Positions 21,541-32,800 of a DNA stretch of 64,000 nt are shown one piece after another; the first letter of the stretch is position 1; every line of letters begins with the position of its first letter. A program made the position numbers and the translations under genes. The stretch lies in NCBI GenBank assembly GCA_037951105.1, contig JBAMJV010003121.1, positions 310,001 through 374,000 of the forward strand, in the 5' to 3' direction. The stretch comes from Echinarachnius parma. Lineage: Eukaryota > Echinodermata > Echinoidea > Clypeasteroida > Echinarachniidae. The notes under the pieces are model-generated. The model had not been told where the DNA came from and searched no databases. It saw only the letters and a list, made by a program, of their open reading frames with translations.

Positions 21541-22030
21541 CAAAACAGCCCTGTCATAAACCCCCCCCCCCCCAAAAAAAAATAATGTTGTTTTATCAGA
21601 GATTGGGTAAATTTATATAATCTTAGCATGTATACTGCACCAGGAACACAATTTTGTTTGATAAGAATCACCAAATATTAAAAAAAAGAAAAACAAAACG
21701 AAAAAAAAACAATTTTCGCATAATTAATTAGCTATAATTAGCATATTATAATTAAAACAAAAATTCAACTATGCAATATTTTAAAGCTCATGGACATCTA
21801 TCACCATGCCAAATTGGGAGTCGATCGGAGTTTCGATTGCCGAGAAAACTACAAAAACAAAAAACAAATACCATTTTTGCATAATTAATTAGCTCTAATC
21901 AGCATAATATTCAAATTATTTTTTTTTCAACTTCGCAATATTGTAGACCTTATGGACATCTATCACCATGCCAAATTTGGAGTCGATCGGAGTTTCGGTT
22001 GCCGAGATCTTGGGGGCATATGGAAAAGTT
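21541..22030. repeat. Two tandem units of about 171 bp
   Basis: 'gcataattaattagct' recurs 171 bp apart, and GGAGTCGATCGGAGTTTCG recurs as well, at about 21716-21845 and 21887-22015. The unit is framed by C-run phrases and by an inverted TTGATTTAATTCAGAGCC pair (21508-21530, 22552-22572), so it may be the interior of a larger element. Confidence 0.7.
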
Positions 22031-22985
22031 TTGCACTGAAATTCCCATTAAATCAATTTTCTGCGCTAACACGCGCACAGCGCGCTCAAGTACAAGCTTC
22101 ATGAATTATTCCTGAAAAAAACTCCTTAGACATGGGTCCATTTTTCGCAAAAGGACCCTTAGATGTGGGTATGGGTTTGGAGGTCTCAACCGCACACCCC
22201 CGTCCGACTATAATCTGAGTACCCCCCCCCCCCCCCCCCCCCGGGGTAACGAGTTCACAAGCCAAATTTACACATAGTGTTAATACGGGCGTGGGTTGCG
22301 CGCGTGCGCGAGGGAGCAAATGGGACAACTTTTCCATATCGGGGGCCCTTTTAGCCCCCCCCCCCCTCCCCCCCCCCCCATTTGTTTTAAGGTTCAAAAT
22401 AGCCCAGTCTTTTTAGGGTTAAGCAAGCCCCCCACCCCTCCCTTCCCCCCGTGGCTACGCCAATCAGAAATTTTCATTTGTCTTTCTTTTTATTTCATTA
22501 AGCAAGCCCCCCCATACTCTTCCCTCGTGGCTACGCCAATCTGAAATTATTGTTTTGTTTTCTCTTGATTTAATTCAGAGCCTTATTTAGCAAGCCCCCC
22601 CCCCCCCCCCCCCCTTCCATCCCGTGGCTACGCCTATGTTAAATGATATTACGCATACGTTATATTACCTACGGTACGCGTATGAATACTTTTGGTAGGA
22701 CTGTAGTAATTGATACTGGAATAACAGTACACGCGCGCGTACAGGTGCTCAGCTTACTGACAAAAAATTCACGTCAATTATTTACATTTGCGTGTCCCTT
22801 TGGGAGACGCAAACGTGAATATTTGCGTCTGTGACGTGAAAATCAAAAAAATTGTTACATAATTATATATACGTCAACTGTTTGCGTCTGCGTGTCCCTT
22901 CAGGGCCATTAAGTACAGAAAAATGAAAAAATTACCAAACATTTTTTTTTTGATATTCACGTCTTGGATGTAAAAGGCAACAAAA
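22031..22985. other. C-run-rich repeat patchwork, no gene
   Basis: Several long C runs (22223-22242, 22355-22379, 22574-22614) are interleaved with GTGGCTACGCC words and pieces of the GCGTGTCCCTT repeat (22790-22915). All open frames are proline/glycine homopolymer artefacts. Confidence 0.6.
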
Positions 22986-23009
22986 TTGTCGTATAGGTAT
23001 ACTTCAACA

Positions 23010-23085
23010 GCCCCCCCCCCCCCCCAAATTCAGAAAGGTCCACTTTTAACACTCTTTTCAAATGGTCTTTGCTGTGAAAAAAAAT

Positions 23086-23117
<32 letters not shown>

Positions 23118-23500
23118 AGAGGACTTGCAACCACCTGGCTCGGTTTTGAAAATTTTGGGGAGGTTGTCTGGGCCGGGAAAAAATTTGGCGACAGACAAAA
23201 AAAATTTGCAGGCTGTCTCGCTCGGTCGGGAAAAAAATTGTCGACGGTCACCCCCCTCCCCCCCCCCTCCCCCCCCCCCCCCCCAACTGAGAGGACTTTC
23301 AGCCAATTGCCTTGGTCTCGAAATATTTGTTTGCAGGTGGTCTCGGCCGCGAAAAAATTTGATGACGGACACCCCCCCTCCCCCCCCCCCCCCCAACCCC
23401 CCACTGAGAGGACTTTCAGCCAATTGCCTTGGTCTCGAAATATTTTGGCAGGTGGTCTCGGCCGCGAACAAATTGCTATCGGTCCCGTTTTTGTAAAATA
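23010..23500. repeat. Three tandem units with C-run spacers
   Basis: GAGAGGACTTTCAGCCAATT...TGGTCTCGGCCGCGAA recurs at about 23117, 23285 and 23405, each preceded by a 15-29 base C-rich run. Reading frames are open on both strands only because of composition. It is not a gene. Confidence 0.85.
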
Positions 23501-23701
23501 AGCACCCCCCGTGAAAAATCCTGGCTACGTGCCTGCTTCAATTTGTTTGATTTTCACGTCTTGGTCTAAAAGACAAACAAAATAATTGTTGCATAGGTAA
23601 TTTTAGGTATACGTCAATTTCTTTGATTTTCACGTCTTGGACGTGAAAATCAAAAAGATTGTAACGCAAAAGGAGGCGACCTCACGACGCATGACCATAT
23701 A

Positions 23702-24691
23702 TACTCCGCAAAAAAAGAAACTGGACACTTGTAAAAGTTGAAATCTTTCATATTAATGTACGATAAAGTGTAGATTATCATATATCAAATTAAAGGGAAT
23801 TTAGTCCTCTGCATGCAGGGTATAAATTAAAAGTGTAATCGTTCATGCATGAAATGCCATGGTCAATTAACAAAAGCAAGGTCTGTTTTCAAAAATAGCA
23901 AAAACAATAGAGGACCACACCATTCGACTGAAATGATCAGGAGGATAGTAAGCGTTTCACTTAAAACAGGATGTGCGGGGCAAGTAAATTATGACATTAT
24001 TTAACTTTATTGTTATGAACAATCTCTGAAAATACAAATTCGTCAATAAAGCAGGGCCAGGTTATGAGAGCATCATCATACTGGTCTGTGTATTAGAGGC
24101 ATGAAGCTTGTCTGTTTAAGTGTGTCCCCTGTAATTTTAACCATAGTTACCTATAGAAATGCCCAACTGTTTGACCAATGGTGACATCAGGTTTTGAAGA
24201 TCTGTGGAGTACGGTAGAATTCTTGAGAAGAATTTATACCATTTTTCATGCTGAAATAAGGGCACAAACTGTGGCTTCGACTAATAAACCTTTGCCATGG
24301 AATTCCCTATTTTGTTACTTTTGGATGAAAATAAAAACCGATAACGTTCACAATATGTCTTCATTTATACTTTTTATTGAGATGCAGATAAAAAAAGGTC
24401 ACATTTGTGTTGAAAATTTATGCCATGTCATGAATATAGCGTTTTAGATTATGCTTATCAACATTTATATGGTTGAGTGGATGTTCCATTTTTGCTATTT
24501 TTGAAAACAGACCTTGCTGTGGTTAACTGACCGTGACAAGTCATGCATGAATGATTTCATTTAGATTTTATGCCAATATTGAAGAGAGTCGTTTTATCTT
24601 TAATTTGATATACAATATCATATATGTTATCGTAAATGAATATGAAATATTTGGTCTTATACAAGTGTCCAGTTTCTTTTTTTGGGGAGTA
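23702..24691. mobile_element. Mariner-like TIR element with long arms, TA-flanked
   Basis: The element is 990 bp. The ends TACTCCGCAAAAAAAGAAAC and its reverse at 24672-24691 extend inward as about 200-bp arms with mismatches. It is flanked by TA and splits a repeat whose unbroken copy is at 19929-20040. No transposase was recognised in the 580-bp middle. TA duplication fits Tc1/mariner; the superfamily call is an inference. Confidence 0.8.
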
Positions 24692-25378
24692 TACATTACG
24701 TTTACGTTTGCGTTTGCGTGTCCCTTAGGAGCCACCATATTACTGTACGTCCGTCAAAAAAAAATACAGAATCGTATTTTCTAGGAGTCTTGTTTGCAGC
24801 AGGATTTGGGATTGACGTCAAAAAATACAGAACGACCGTAACCGGCGGTATTATCTCGACACAACCTAACCCTGTAAACTTCAGTATTCATCGGTTACTG
24901 ACAAATTAATTGGAAATAGAACTGTGTCACTACAGAATTTACGTGTCGTCTTTGGCTTTACTAATTGGTGTGCCCCACGCGTGCATATTTGTGTAAGTAA
25001 AGCTCTTCCATTCCGTTTCCATGAAGATGAATTCCATCATCCATTTGATCCATGTATTTACAAATTACACAGTAATCTAGAACTTCATATTATGTGGGTC
25101 ACAATAATTGCATAATCAAACATGATATTTTGATAAGTACTGATATTGATAGATAAATTCTAAAGAGATGGCATTGATCATTATTTTATCGACTTCAGAA
25201 ATGTCAGAAGACGTGAGAAGTTAAAAACTAAAAAATGATGATTAAATAAAAAATGTAAAGTAAACCAAAAGTTCATCATTCGGACATTTGTTTACATTTG
25301 TTTAGTATATAGCATGTAAAAGTGTCTGAATGTCCGTTCTTCTGAACTAGCACCAATGCACACATGGGTTCATTACAA
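24692..25378. other. Repeat remnants, no gene seen
   Basis: It starts with the resumed host repeat (to about 24745), then a copy of the TTTGCAG...GGATTTGGGATTGACGTCA repeat (24790-24835). After that it is AT-rich sequence without recognised features. Confidence 0.5.
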
Positions 25379-25389
25379 TAGGGTTGTGC

Positions 25390-26267
25390 TAGTCCAAGAA
25401 GACTAAAGGTAGAGACATTTACATTAACATTTGGACTTTTTTTTTTACATGTCATACCTTTAGTCCTAGTCCATAGTGTACACGTTCTGTATCTAGCCAC
25501 TTATCCACCCAAAAAAACCTCCAATTTGGTTGGAAATATTTCGGCTACTCACCTGAATTTTCACGACTAGGCAGATGTTTACTCTCTTTCTGCAATTGTG
25601 CTGTCCCAAATACGTTTACAAGTTGTAATTCTGGTAAAATTAACACTTTTCCGAGGTAAACACAGCCCGATGTTTGATGACAAAGAATTCCCGTAACATG
25701 CTATTCAACGCAATTGCACATGGTAGTATTGTATTCGCCGTGATAGACATTTGCATAACACACGGCTCGCGAATATAATACCGTTGCATGTATAACCTGC
25801 ACGCGCGCGCGCCGTATCCTCTATACTATTATAGAGGATACGGCGCGCGCGCGTACAGGTTATACATGCAACGGTATTATATTCGCGAGCCGTGTGTTAT
25901 GCAATTGTCTATACACGGCGAATACAATACTACATTGTGCAATTGCGTTGAATAGCATGTTACGGGAATTCTTGGTCATCAAACATCAGGCTGTGTTTAC
26001 CTCGGAAAAGTGTTAATTTTACCAGAATTACAACTTGTAAACGTATTTGGGACAGCACAATTGCAGAAAGAGAGTAAACATCTGCCTAGTCGTGAAAATC
26101 CAGGTGAGTAGCCGAAATATTTCCAACCAAATTGGAGGTTTTTTTGGGTGGATAAGTGGCTAGATACAGAACGTGTACACTATGGACTAGGACTAAAGGT
26201 ATGACATGTTAAAAAAAAACGTCCAAATGTTAATGTAAATGTCTCTACCTTTAGTCTTCTTGGACTA
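25390..26267. mobile_element. Giant palindromic element, about 437-bp arms, 9-bp target duplication
   Basis: The 878-bp element runs TAGTCCAAGAAGACTAAAGG to its exact reverse, with a four-base loop centred near 25828 inside an alternating CGCG-rich core. GGGTTGTGC flanks it on both sides (25381-25389, 26268-26276). Long arms with a 9-bp duplication are characteristic of foldback Mutator-like elements; that assignment is inferred. Arm identity is very high, so insertion is young or the arms are homogenised. It is non-coding. Confidence 0.9.
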
Positions 26268-26305
26268 GGGTTGTGCGGAGATCAACCTCTTCCGCCCGCT
26301 GCACT

Positions 26306-26386
26306 ATCCAACGGAAACAAATTGTGTCGGCTGATTTCTCCCTCAATCCAACGGAAACAAATTGTGTCGGCTGATTTCTCCCTCAA
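26306..26386. repeat. Perfect 40-bp tandem duplication
   Basis: Two exact adjacent copies of a 40-base unit beginning ATCCAACGGAAACAAATTGT. There is no coding context. Confidence 0.9.
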
Positions 26387-26784
26387 TTTACCAGCAAATG
26401 CAAAAAACTTTTGTTTATGTGATCCACAATTAATATACTTTGATAATAATTACTGACTTTGTTGTTTTGAAGACCGCAAAATGTAGAAATAAAATGATTA
26501 TTTCCCGTCCGTTTTCCTTACCGATGCGTCCTAAAACACGCCTTGTCTTGTAGGGGTGGGTATACTGTTGAACCGGCAACAGTGTACGAATGGCTGGTAT
26601 TGTTATCTCCAGCGCATTTGCATATATTGCGTGTAAATGGTTCACCTGAGTGAACCATTTACTTTGTAGATGTGCACCAATGCACTTTCTATTCCACCTC
26701 GGTTTTTAATCGGCTCGATTTTGTTCAACAAATTGTATTTGTATTGCTACAAATTTACAATACAATGTACAGCATTGACATTGC
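26387..26784. other. No gene seen
   Basis: Ordinary sequence with a short inverted pair GTAAATGGTTCACCTGAGTG (26632-26660). Confidence 0.5.
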
Positions 26785-27165
26785 TCCACTAATTAGCGTG
26801 AACAAGTGCGAAGTACTGCGAACAAGCGCAAAGAAGTGAGAAGCAATTAAATTTACTGCGAACAAATTTCCCATTCGCATAGCATGCACTTGTTTGCAGT
26901 AATTAGTAATTGCTGCGCTCAGTTACTAATTACTGCGAACAAGCGCAAACGGGATTTACTGCGAACAAATTTGTTCGCATACATGTATATTATGAAATCC
27001 CGTTTGGCACTTGTTAAATCCCGTTCGGCGCTTGTTAAATCCCGTTCGTGCTTGTTCGCATTACATTTGTTCCCTAACCCTAACCCTAAATATTGATGGC
27101 TTATTCGCACTATATAGTTCGGCTTGTTTGTAGTACTTCGCACTTGTTCGCGCTAATTAGTAGGA
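26785..27165. mobile_element. MITE with GCGAACAAGTGCGAAGTAC arms
   Basis: CTAATTAGCGTGAACAAGTG at the left is matched in reverse at the right. Inside are many GCGAACAAGCGC / CTTGTTCGCA words, and three CCCTAA telomere-like units at 27070-27088 that look incidental. Confidence 0.7.
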
Positions 27166-27508
27166 CCGCTCCACAGTATTTTTTTCTAGTGGACCTTTGG
27201 GCAACCAAATTCTTTGTCAAATTTTGGCTGGCCCGAAAAAAAGGGGAAGTGGCTTGATCGTATAAGTGTATGTTAAAACAGTGCCCACACAGACATACAT
27301 ACAATTACATACATGTTCAAATGCTGATCATGATCATGCATACTTTTGGTGGCCCAAAATGAAGTAAGCGATCAGTTTTGACTTTAACCCCGAGTTGCCA
27401 AATACAATTGTTTACCTGATAGAAAATGGTACCAATCTGTAACAATATATATTTTTAAAATGATAATTTTTCCCTTTGTACCCTCCACTACAATTTTATA
27501 TAGTACAC
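27166..27508. other. No gene seen
   Basis: AT-rich flank; nothing recognised. Confidence 0.45.
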
Positions 27509-27703
27509 TAGTCAAACCTGTCTTAGTGGCCACCTGTCTATAGCAGCCAACCTGCCTATAGTGGCCACTAAAAATGATCCCCTGCTGAGAAAAACAATAG
27601 AATAAACCTGTCTAGAGTCGTATAGAGGTCACCTGTCTAATTTCTAAAGTGGCCACTTTTCTTTCTTCCCCTTGGTGGTCACTATACACAGGTTTGACTG
27701 TAA
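27509..27703 (+). mobile_element. CAAACCTGTCT TIR element, copy 1
   Basis: AGTCAAACCTGTCTTAGTGG begins and ACAGGTTTGACTGTAAT ends an element rich in GTGGCCAC words. Further copies are at 36545-36710 (reverse) and 60026-60208. It is a short non-autonomous repeat. Confidence 0.85.
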
Positions 27704-27989
27704 TGTATACATACAAAACCATAATACTATTAGTCAAGATCTTTTACCATGATAAATTTATTTTAGGTTTTAAAATTTAAATTTTTTCTGCCCAAAAAGT
27801 CAAAAGAATGATCAGTGGTAAATTACATCCGGTGCAATGGGCCATGGGCAACTCGGCGTTAAAACTGATCACTAACTTCAATCATTCTTATTCTTCCTCC
27901 ATTCTTTTTTGCAGTATCCAGTCCATGCACATTGCATTTTAATAACTTAACTTGACCCACAATACAACTGTCATCTTTCTCTCTCATTT

Positions 27990-28561
27990 TTAGCTCATCC
28001 GGCCCGAAGGGCCCGATGAGCTTATGCCATGGCGTGGCGTCCGTCGTCCGTCCGTCCGTCCGTCCGTCCGTCCTTCCATCCGTCCTTCCGTCCTTCCGTC
28101 CGTCCGTCCGTCCACAATTTTCAAAATGCTTCTTCTTCGTTATTTTTCAACCGATTTTGATTCTGATTGTTTCATAAGATAGGGCTAGGAGGGGGATTTA
28201 AAACTTCTACACAGAATCGTGAAATTCATTATATATGCTAATTTATGCAAATTTATTCGAAATCACAAAAAATGCTTCTTCTCCTTCATTTCTTGACCGA
28301 TTTTGATTTGGTTTGCTTTATCTGGTAGAGCTAACTTTGGTACACTAAACTTCTACACAGAATTTTGAAATGTTTCTCCATTAATTAATTATGGTAATTT
28401 ATGCAAATTTATTCCAAAAATCACAAAAAATGCTTCTTCTCCTTCATTTCTCGACCGATTTTGATTTGGTTTATTTTATCTGGTAGAGCTAACTTTGGTA
28501 CACTAAACTTCTACACAGAATTTTGAAATTTTTCTCCATTAATTAATTATGGTAATTTTGT

Positions 28562-28592
<31 letters not shown>

Positions 28593-28658
28593 TTATTTAT
28601 TTATTTATTTATTTATTATTATTATTATTTTATTTTTTTTATTATTTTTTTTAATTAA

Positions 28659-28691
<33 letters not shown>

Positions 28692-28800
28692 GTTATTTTT
28701 TTTGTTCCCATGTCCCTTCTGGGGCGTCAAATTTATATTTTTTTCACTCTAATTTTTTTAAAATTAATTTTTATGTCCCTTCCAGGGCATCACATTTTAA
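27990..28800 (+). mobile_element. CCGTCCGTCC-type repeat element upstream of NUDT8
   Basis: It opens with a strong hairpin, AGCTCATC-CGGCCCGAAGGGCC-CGATGAGCT (27992-28022), and a (CGTC)n tract (28034-28112). Three tandem units of 142-158 bp follow, sharing ATGCTTCTTCTCCTTCATTT and CCGATTTTGATTTGG (28121, 28263, 28421). An ATTT-rich tract (28561-28700) and TGTCCCTTC(C/T)(A/G)GGGC words end it. Confidence 0.75.
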
Positions 28801-28852
28801 TTTTTTGACCAGTTGAAAAGTGTACCACATGAAATTTGCGATATTTGATGTT

Positions 28853-28882
28853 GCGAGATGGCGGATGAGCGCTACGTCATTG
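28853..28882 (+). promoter_or_regulatory. Possible promoter/5' UTR motifs of NUDT8
   Basis: GAGATGGCGGAT resembles a YY1 site of the type found just inside transcription starts of housekeeping and mitochondrial genes. TACGTCAT eight bases on resembles a CREB/ATF site. Both lie 60-85 bp before the proposed start codon. Motif resemblance only. Confidence 0.3.
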
Positions 28883-28938
28883 ATGTTCTGGTTACTTAAT
28901 CACCAGGGATTTCATCCATCTGCAAACTGTGCCACATC

Positions 28939-29840
28939 ATGAATTGCCTAAAGAGCATCAGCAGGGGAAATGCTGCTATGACTCCAAGATGTTGGAGGAC
29001 AACAACTCCTGCACTTCATCAAGAATGCAAGCTTACATCATTGTGCAAAGCTGAACCAAGCCATCAAATGTGTTCTAGTTATGGAGTACGTCCGTCCAGC
29101 AGAAAATTTACCCACATAACTTCCTTACAAAGAAATATTGCCACAGAACAGGTATATGATACCTCAACAGATGGTTGCCAAAGAACATATGGTGCACTGA
29201 ATGTTAGGAATCCGTTAGGAAGTCCTTTCAACTCGAAGACGGGAAATAATATGAAAGACTTTCACAAATTGTTAGGGACGTCACCAGTATTGGACCGGAC
29301 CTCAGAAATGCATTCAAGGAAATATGCCATGCTTTCACTTGCCAAAATACAGCATAACTTCCTGCAGAAACTGCACACATCTTCAAGATCATTAGGGGTA
29401 ATGTCATCTTCAAGATATGAACTGTCGTCCAAGAAATTGTTCATGCCTTTGTCCAATGAGCAACAGCAACAATACACCATGCACCATCTGCATACATCAT
29501 CAGCGTTAGCAGCAGCATCATCAAGTTCCGAACTGTTGTCCACAAGCTCTGCTGTGCCTTTAGTTTCATCTGATCATCAGCAGCAACAGTGCAATGTCCA
29601 CTGTGGCTCGGCCAGTGGGATGTCCGGAAGCCGGACTCCAAATTTTGGTGACGTCTTCTCCGAGGAGAACAAGGCTCGGGTGATGACCAGTCTCTCCAGG
29701 AAGACCCTGCGGAGGTTCTACACCAGAGACATGAAGCAACGTGGAGCTGTGCTTGTGCCCCTCTGCAGTGTTAACCAGGAACCATGTGTGCTGTTCACCC
29801 TGAGATCTAGGATGCTCAAAGACCACTCTGGGGAAGTCAG
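28939..29840 (+). CDS. NUDT8: NUDT8 exon 1
   Basis: It encodes the long N-terminal region and the first half of the UPF0035 motif, ending ...SGEV plus two bases before a gtgagt donor at 29841. Poly-Gln and Ser/His-rich tracts lie at residues 170-220. The last ~90 nt are repeated in decayed form downstream. Confidence 0.75.
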
Positions 29841-32800
29841 GTGAGTCAAATACAGTTTGATCTTAGATCAAATTGGTTAATGTATGCATACAAATGGAGA
29901 GAGGAGTTGTTCTGATACCTTGTGCAGAGTACATTGTGTGCTGTTCACCCTGAGATCTAGGTTGCTCAAAGACCACTCTGGGGAAGTCAGGTGAGTCAAA
30001 TGCAGTTGGATCTAAGATCAAATTAGTTAATTTATGTATGCATAAAAATGGAGAGAGGAGTTGTTCTGATACCTTATGTAGAGTACCAACCAGGACCTAC
30101 ATGTACATGTATCGTTTGCTATTCACCTTGAGATCTATTGTAGGATGCTCAAAGACCACTCTGGTGAAGTAAAGTGAGTCCAATGTGAGTGAGTAATACA
30201 AACTTGATGCATGTACAAACTGTACTAGTAGTTAACAAAGTTGATTGAAATGAGGCTCATTCATTATGAAAGAGTGAGATGTCCTGGTGCCTTGTGTGCA
30301 GTACTAACCAGGGAACTATGTGTGCTGTTCACCTTGATGTATCTTGAATTCTCAAAGATCACTCTGGTGAAATATAGGAAATGGAACTTAATTGACATCT
30401 GACATAACTTATTCATGATGTATGAGGATAAAGTTCATTAAAATAGAGAAACATGGAGTTGTGTTAGCCTGTTAGCCTGTTGCTTCTGGGAACTTAATAG
30501 TTGGCCATTAACAGAGTCTATTGGGATTTCAAAATCTTGATGGGAACTGGATGAAACAGAAACTGTTCACCCCGAGATCCAGGATGCTGAAAGACTACTC
30601 TGGGGAAGTCAAATGGTATTCAGAAATGAATATCACTTCAGTGATATTGGGGAGTCCACACTGTCAGAAACAAATCCATTTTCTCATTTTTCCCCCCAGC
30701 AGAATTGAACTTGTGAACTTCCTAAGTTGCATAATATTGAACAAGATTGCATGCATTTGGATACACTTTTGTACCATTTGAATGCACCAAGTGCATTAAC
30801 TCAAATATATTTTGTTCCTGTTCGTTTAATAAAGAGATTTCTTTGAGAGCCTAATTTTCTTTACAATGGTTATAAATTTACTTTTATTTTTCCTCTACTA
30901 CATAGCTTTCCTAATGGACCATACAGACAAATATGATGTCTGCCAGACTGCCACAGGGCTATAGCATGACAAGGAGAAAATATTATCCTAGAATTGAGCA
31001 TTATTTATTCAATTTTTATAGCACATGATTTCATAAGAATTTAAAGTTCTTATAGAAGCAAAATCTTACAATTGTTATTTCTTTTTCCTTTCCATCTACT
31101 ACATAGCTTTCCCGGTGGGAAGATGGACCATACAGATAAAGATGTCTGCCACACGGCCATACGTGAGATGGAAGAAGAGCTGGGGATCGATCAACGGACG
31201 GTAGAGGTGTGGGGAAACCTCCCCCCAATAGGACGAGAGGTAATTAGTATACAGATAATGCACGGTAGCGAGTGCATTCAGGGCCAAATAATGCACGATG
31301 TGCGAGAAGAGCCCCTGGATATACCGCACCGAGGTCCGCAGGACCGAGTGCGGTATATCCAGGTGGCGAGTCGAGCACAGAGTGCATTATTTCGGCCCAC
31401 AAATGCACAAGCAAACGTGCATTGTTTGTTTTATACAAATTCCCCCTCCTACTGAGCTGCCACCCCAAAAGCCAATGAAAAAATTATTGAATTAAAGAAC
31501 TATAATGCACTTTAAATTGAATTAAAGCACTATACCTGCACTCCGGCGAGTGCAGGTATAGTACATTTGGTATATGGTACGTTTTCTGCACTCCAATGCA
31601 AATGGATGCTACAGTGCAGTCCACTGAATGTCACGTGACCCGATTTGAACCTTCTTGGAAGTTGTATAAAATGGTTTATAGGATACTGGGGGGGGGGGGG
31701 GGGGGTGTATCACTTACCACAAAAATGTATTTAGCATAATTTCAAGGGGAAGTTTATCACTAAAAATTAATGTTTGTGAGACGACCTACTAATGTCACTT
31801 TCTTTTGTATAATGCTTATTGTTCTAAAACAATGTGCCTTTGATTCAAGGTTTTTTGTAGAGGGTTGGAGCTGGGCGATTGCCTTCTTAGCCAGTACAGT
31901 ATAAGTCAGAATTTGTGGCTTTCCTGACTTTGATGGCTGTGATGTCACACTTTTGTAGTACTCTATATAATATGCGGTGGCCCAGAAAAAAATGGAAAGA
32001 CATACTTCCCATAACATGGAAACAATTTGTTTGACTGATTTAGAACCTTTTTGCTGAGAAAAGGATACCAAGATCAGCAATTTCGGTTATTAAAATTTTA
32101 GTTTTCATAAACATAATGGCTTATTTAGTACAATACAATGTCAGGTTTCAGATTGTTCACATTTTGAAACAAAATTGAGGTCTGAAAATCACCTCTTTCG
32201 CTTGTCAGTGTAAAATAATGTTGGTCAATGTGCATTCCTCGGCTTAATCGCAACTAAATGTAAAGAATGCTCATTAACAATGTGTATTCATCATTACATA
32301 CTATGGCAAGTGAAATAGATACATTTTCCAGACACAATTGTTTTGGAAATTTGTCAAATTTCAAATCCAACCTTGTCACCAATGTTTCTCTCTAGAACAA
32401 AGATAAATTTACCTAAACAGCTGAACTACATGTAGGTAGCTTTTTAGAAATATTCTTTATTCAGTAAAACCAGCCATTTTGTCCCTGTTAATTGGGAGAA
32501 ATGCTATTCCTTTTTGGGGGGCCACCCTGTTAATAAAAGTAAATCATGATAATGTCTTTCGACAAGCATTATATACTTTAGGTACTAAATTCACATTTGG
32601 TCTAGCATTAAACAAATTGAATTTGTCAAAGCCATGATGGTTATTTAAATTAAAAGTATGAGACTAGATTCTATCATTGTATCCTGAAAATCACTTTGGC
32701 TGAAAGGAAATGTGTACATGTATCCTCTTGTCTTCTGTCAAAAATTTATCGAAAAACAGCACAACTATGTGTTTTAATTGTGCAAGTAACTAAATGCTGT

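Noticed and set aside
22986-23501. Open frames of 120-170 codons on both strands
   Set aside because: Produced by C/G homopolymer spacers in a tandem repeat; both strands open for compositional reasons.
27070-27088. Telomere-like CCCTAACCCTAACCCTAA
   Set aside because: Only three units inside a MITE; not evidence of a chromosome end or fusion.
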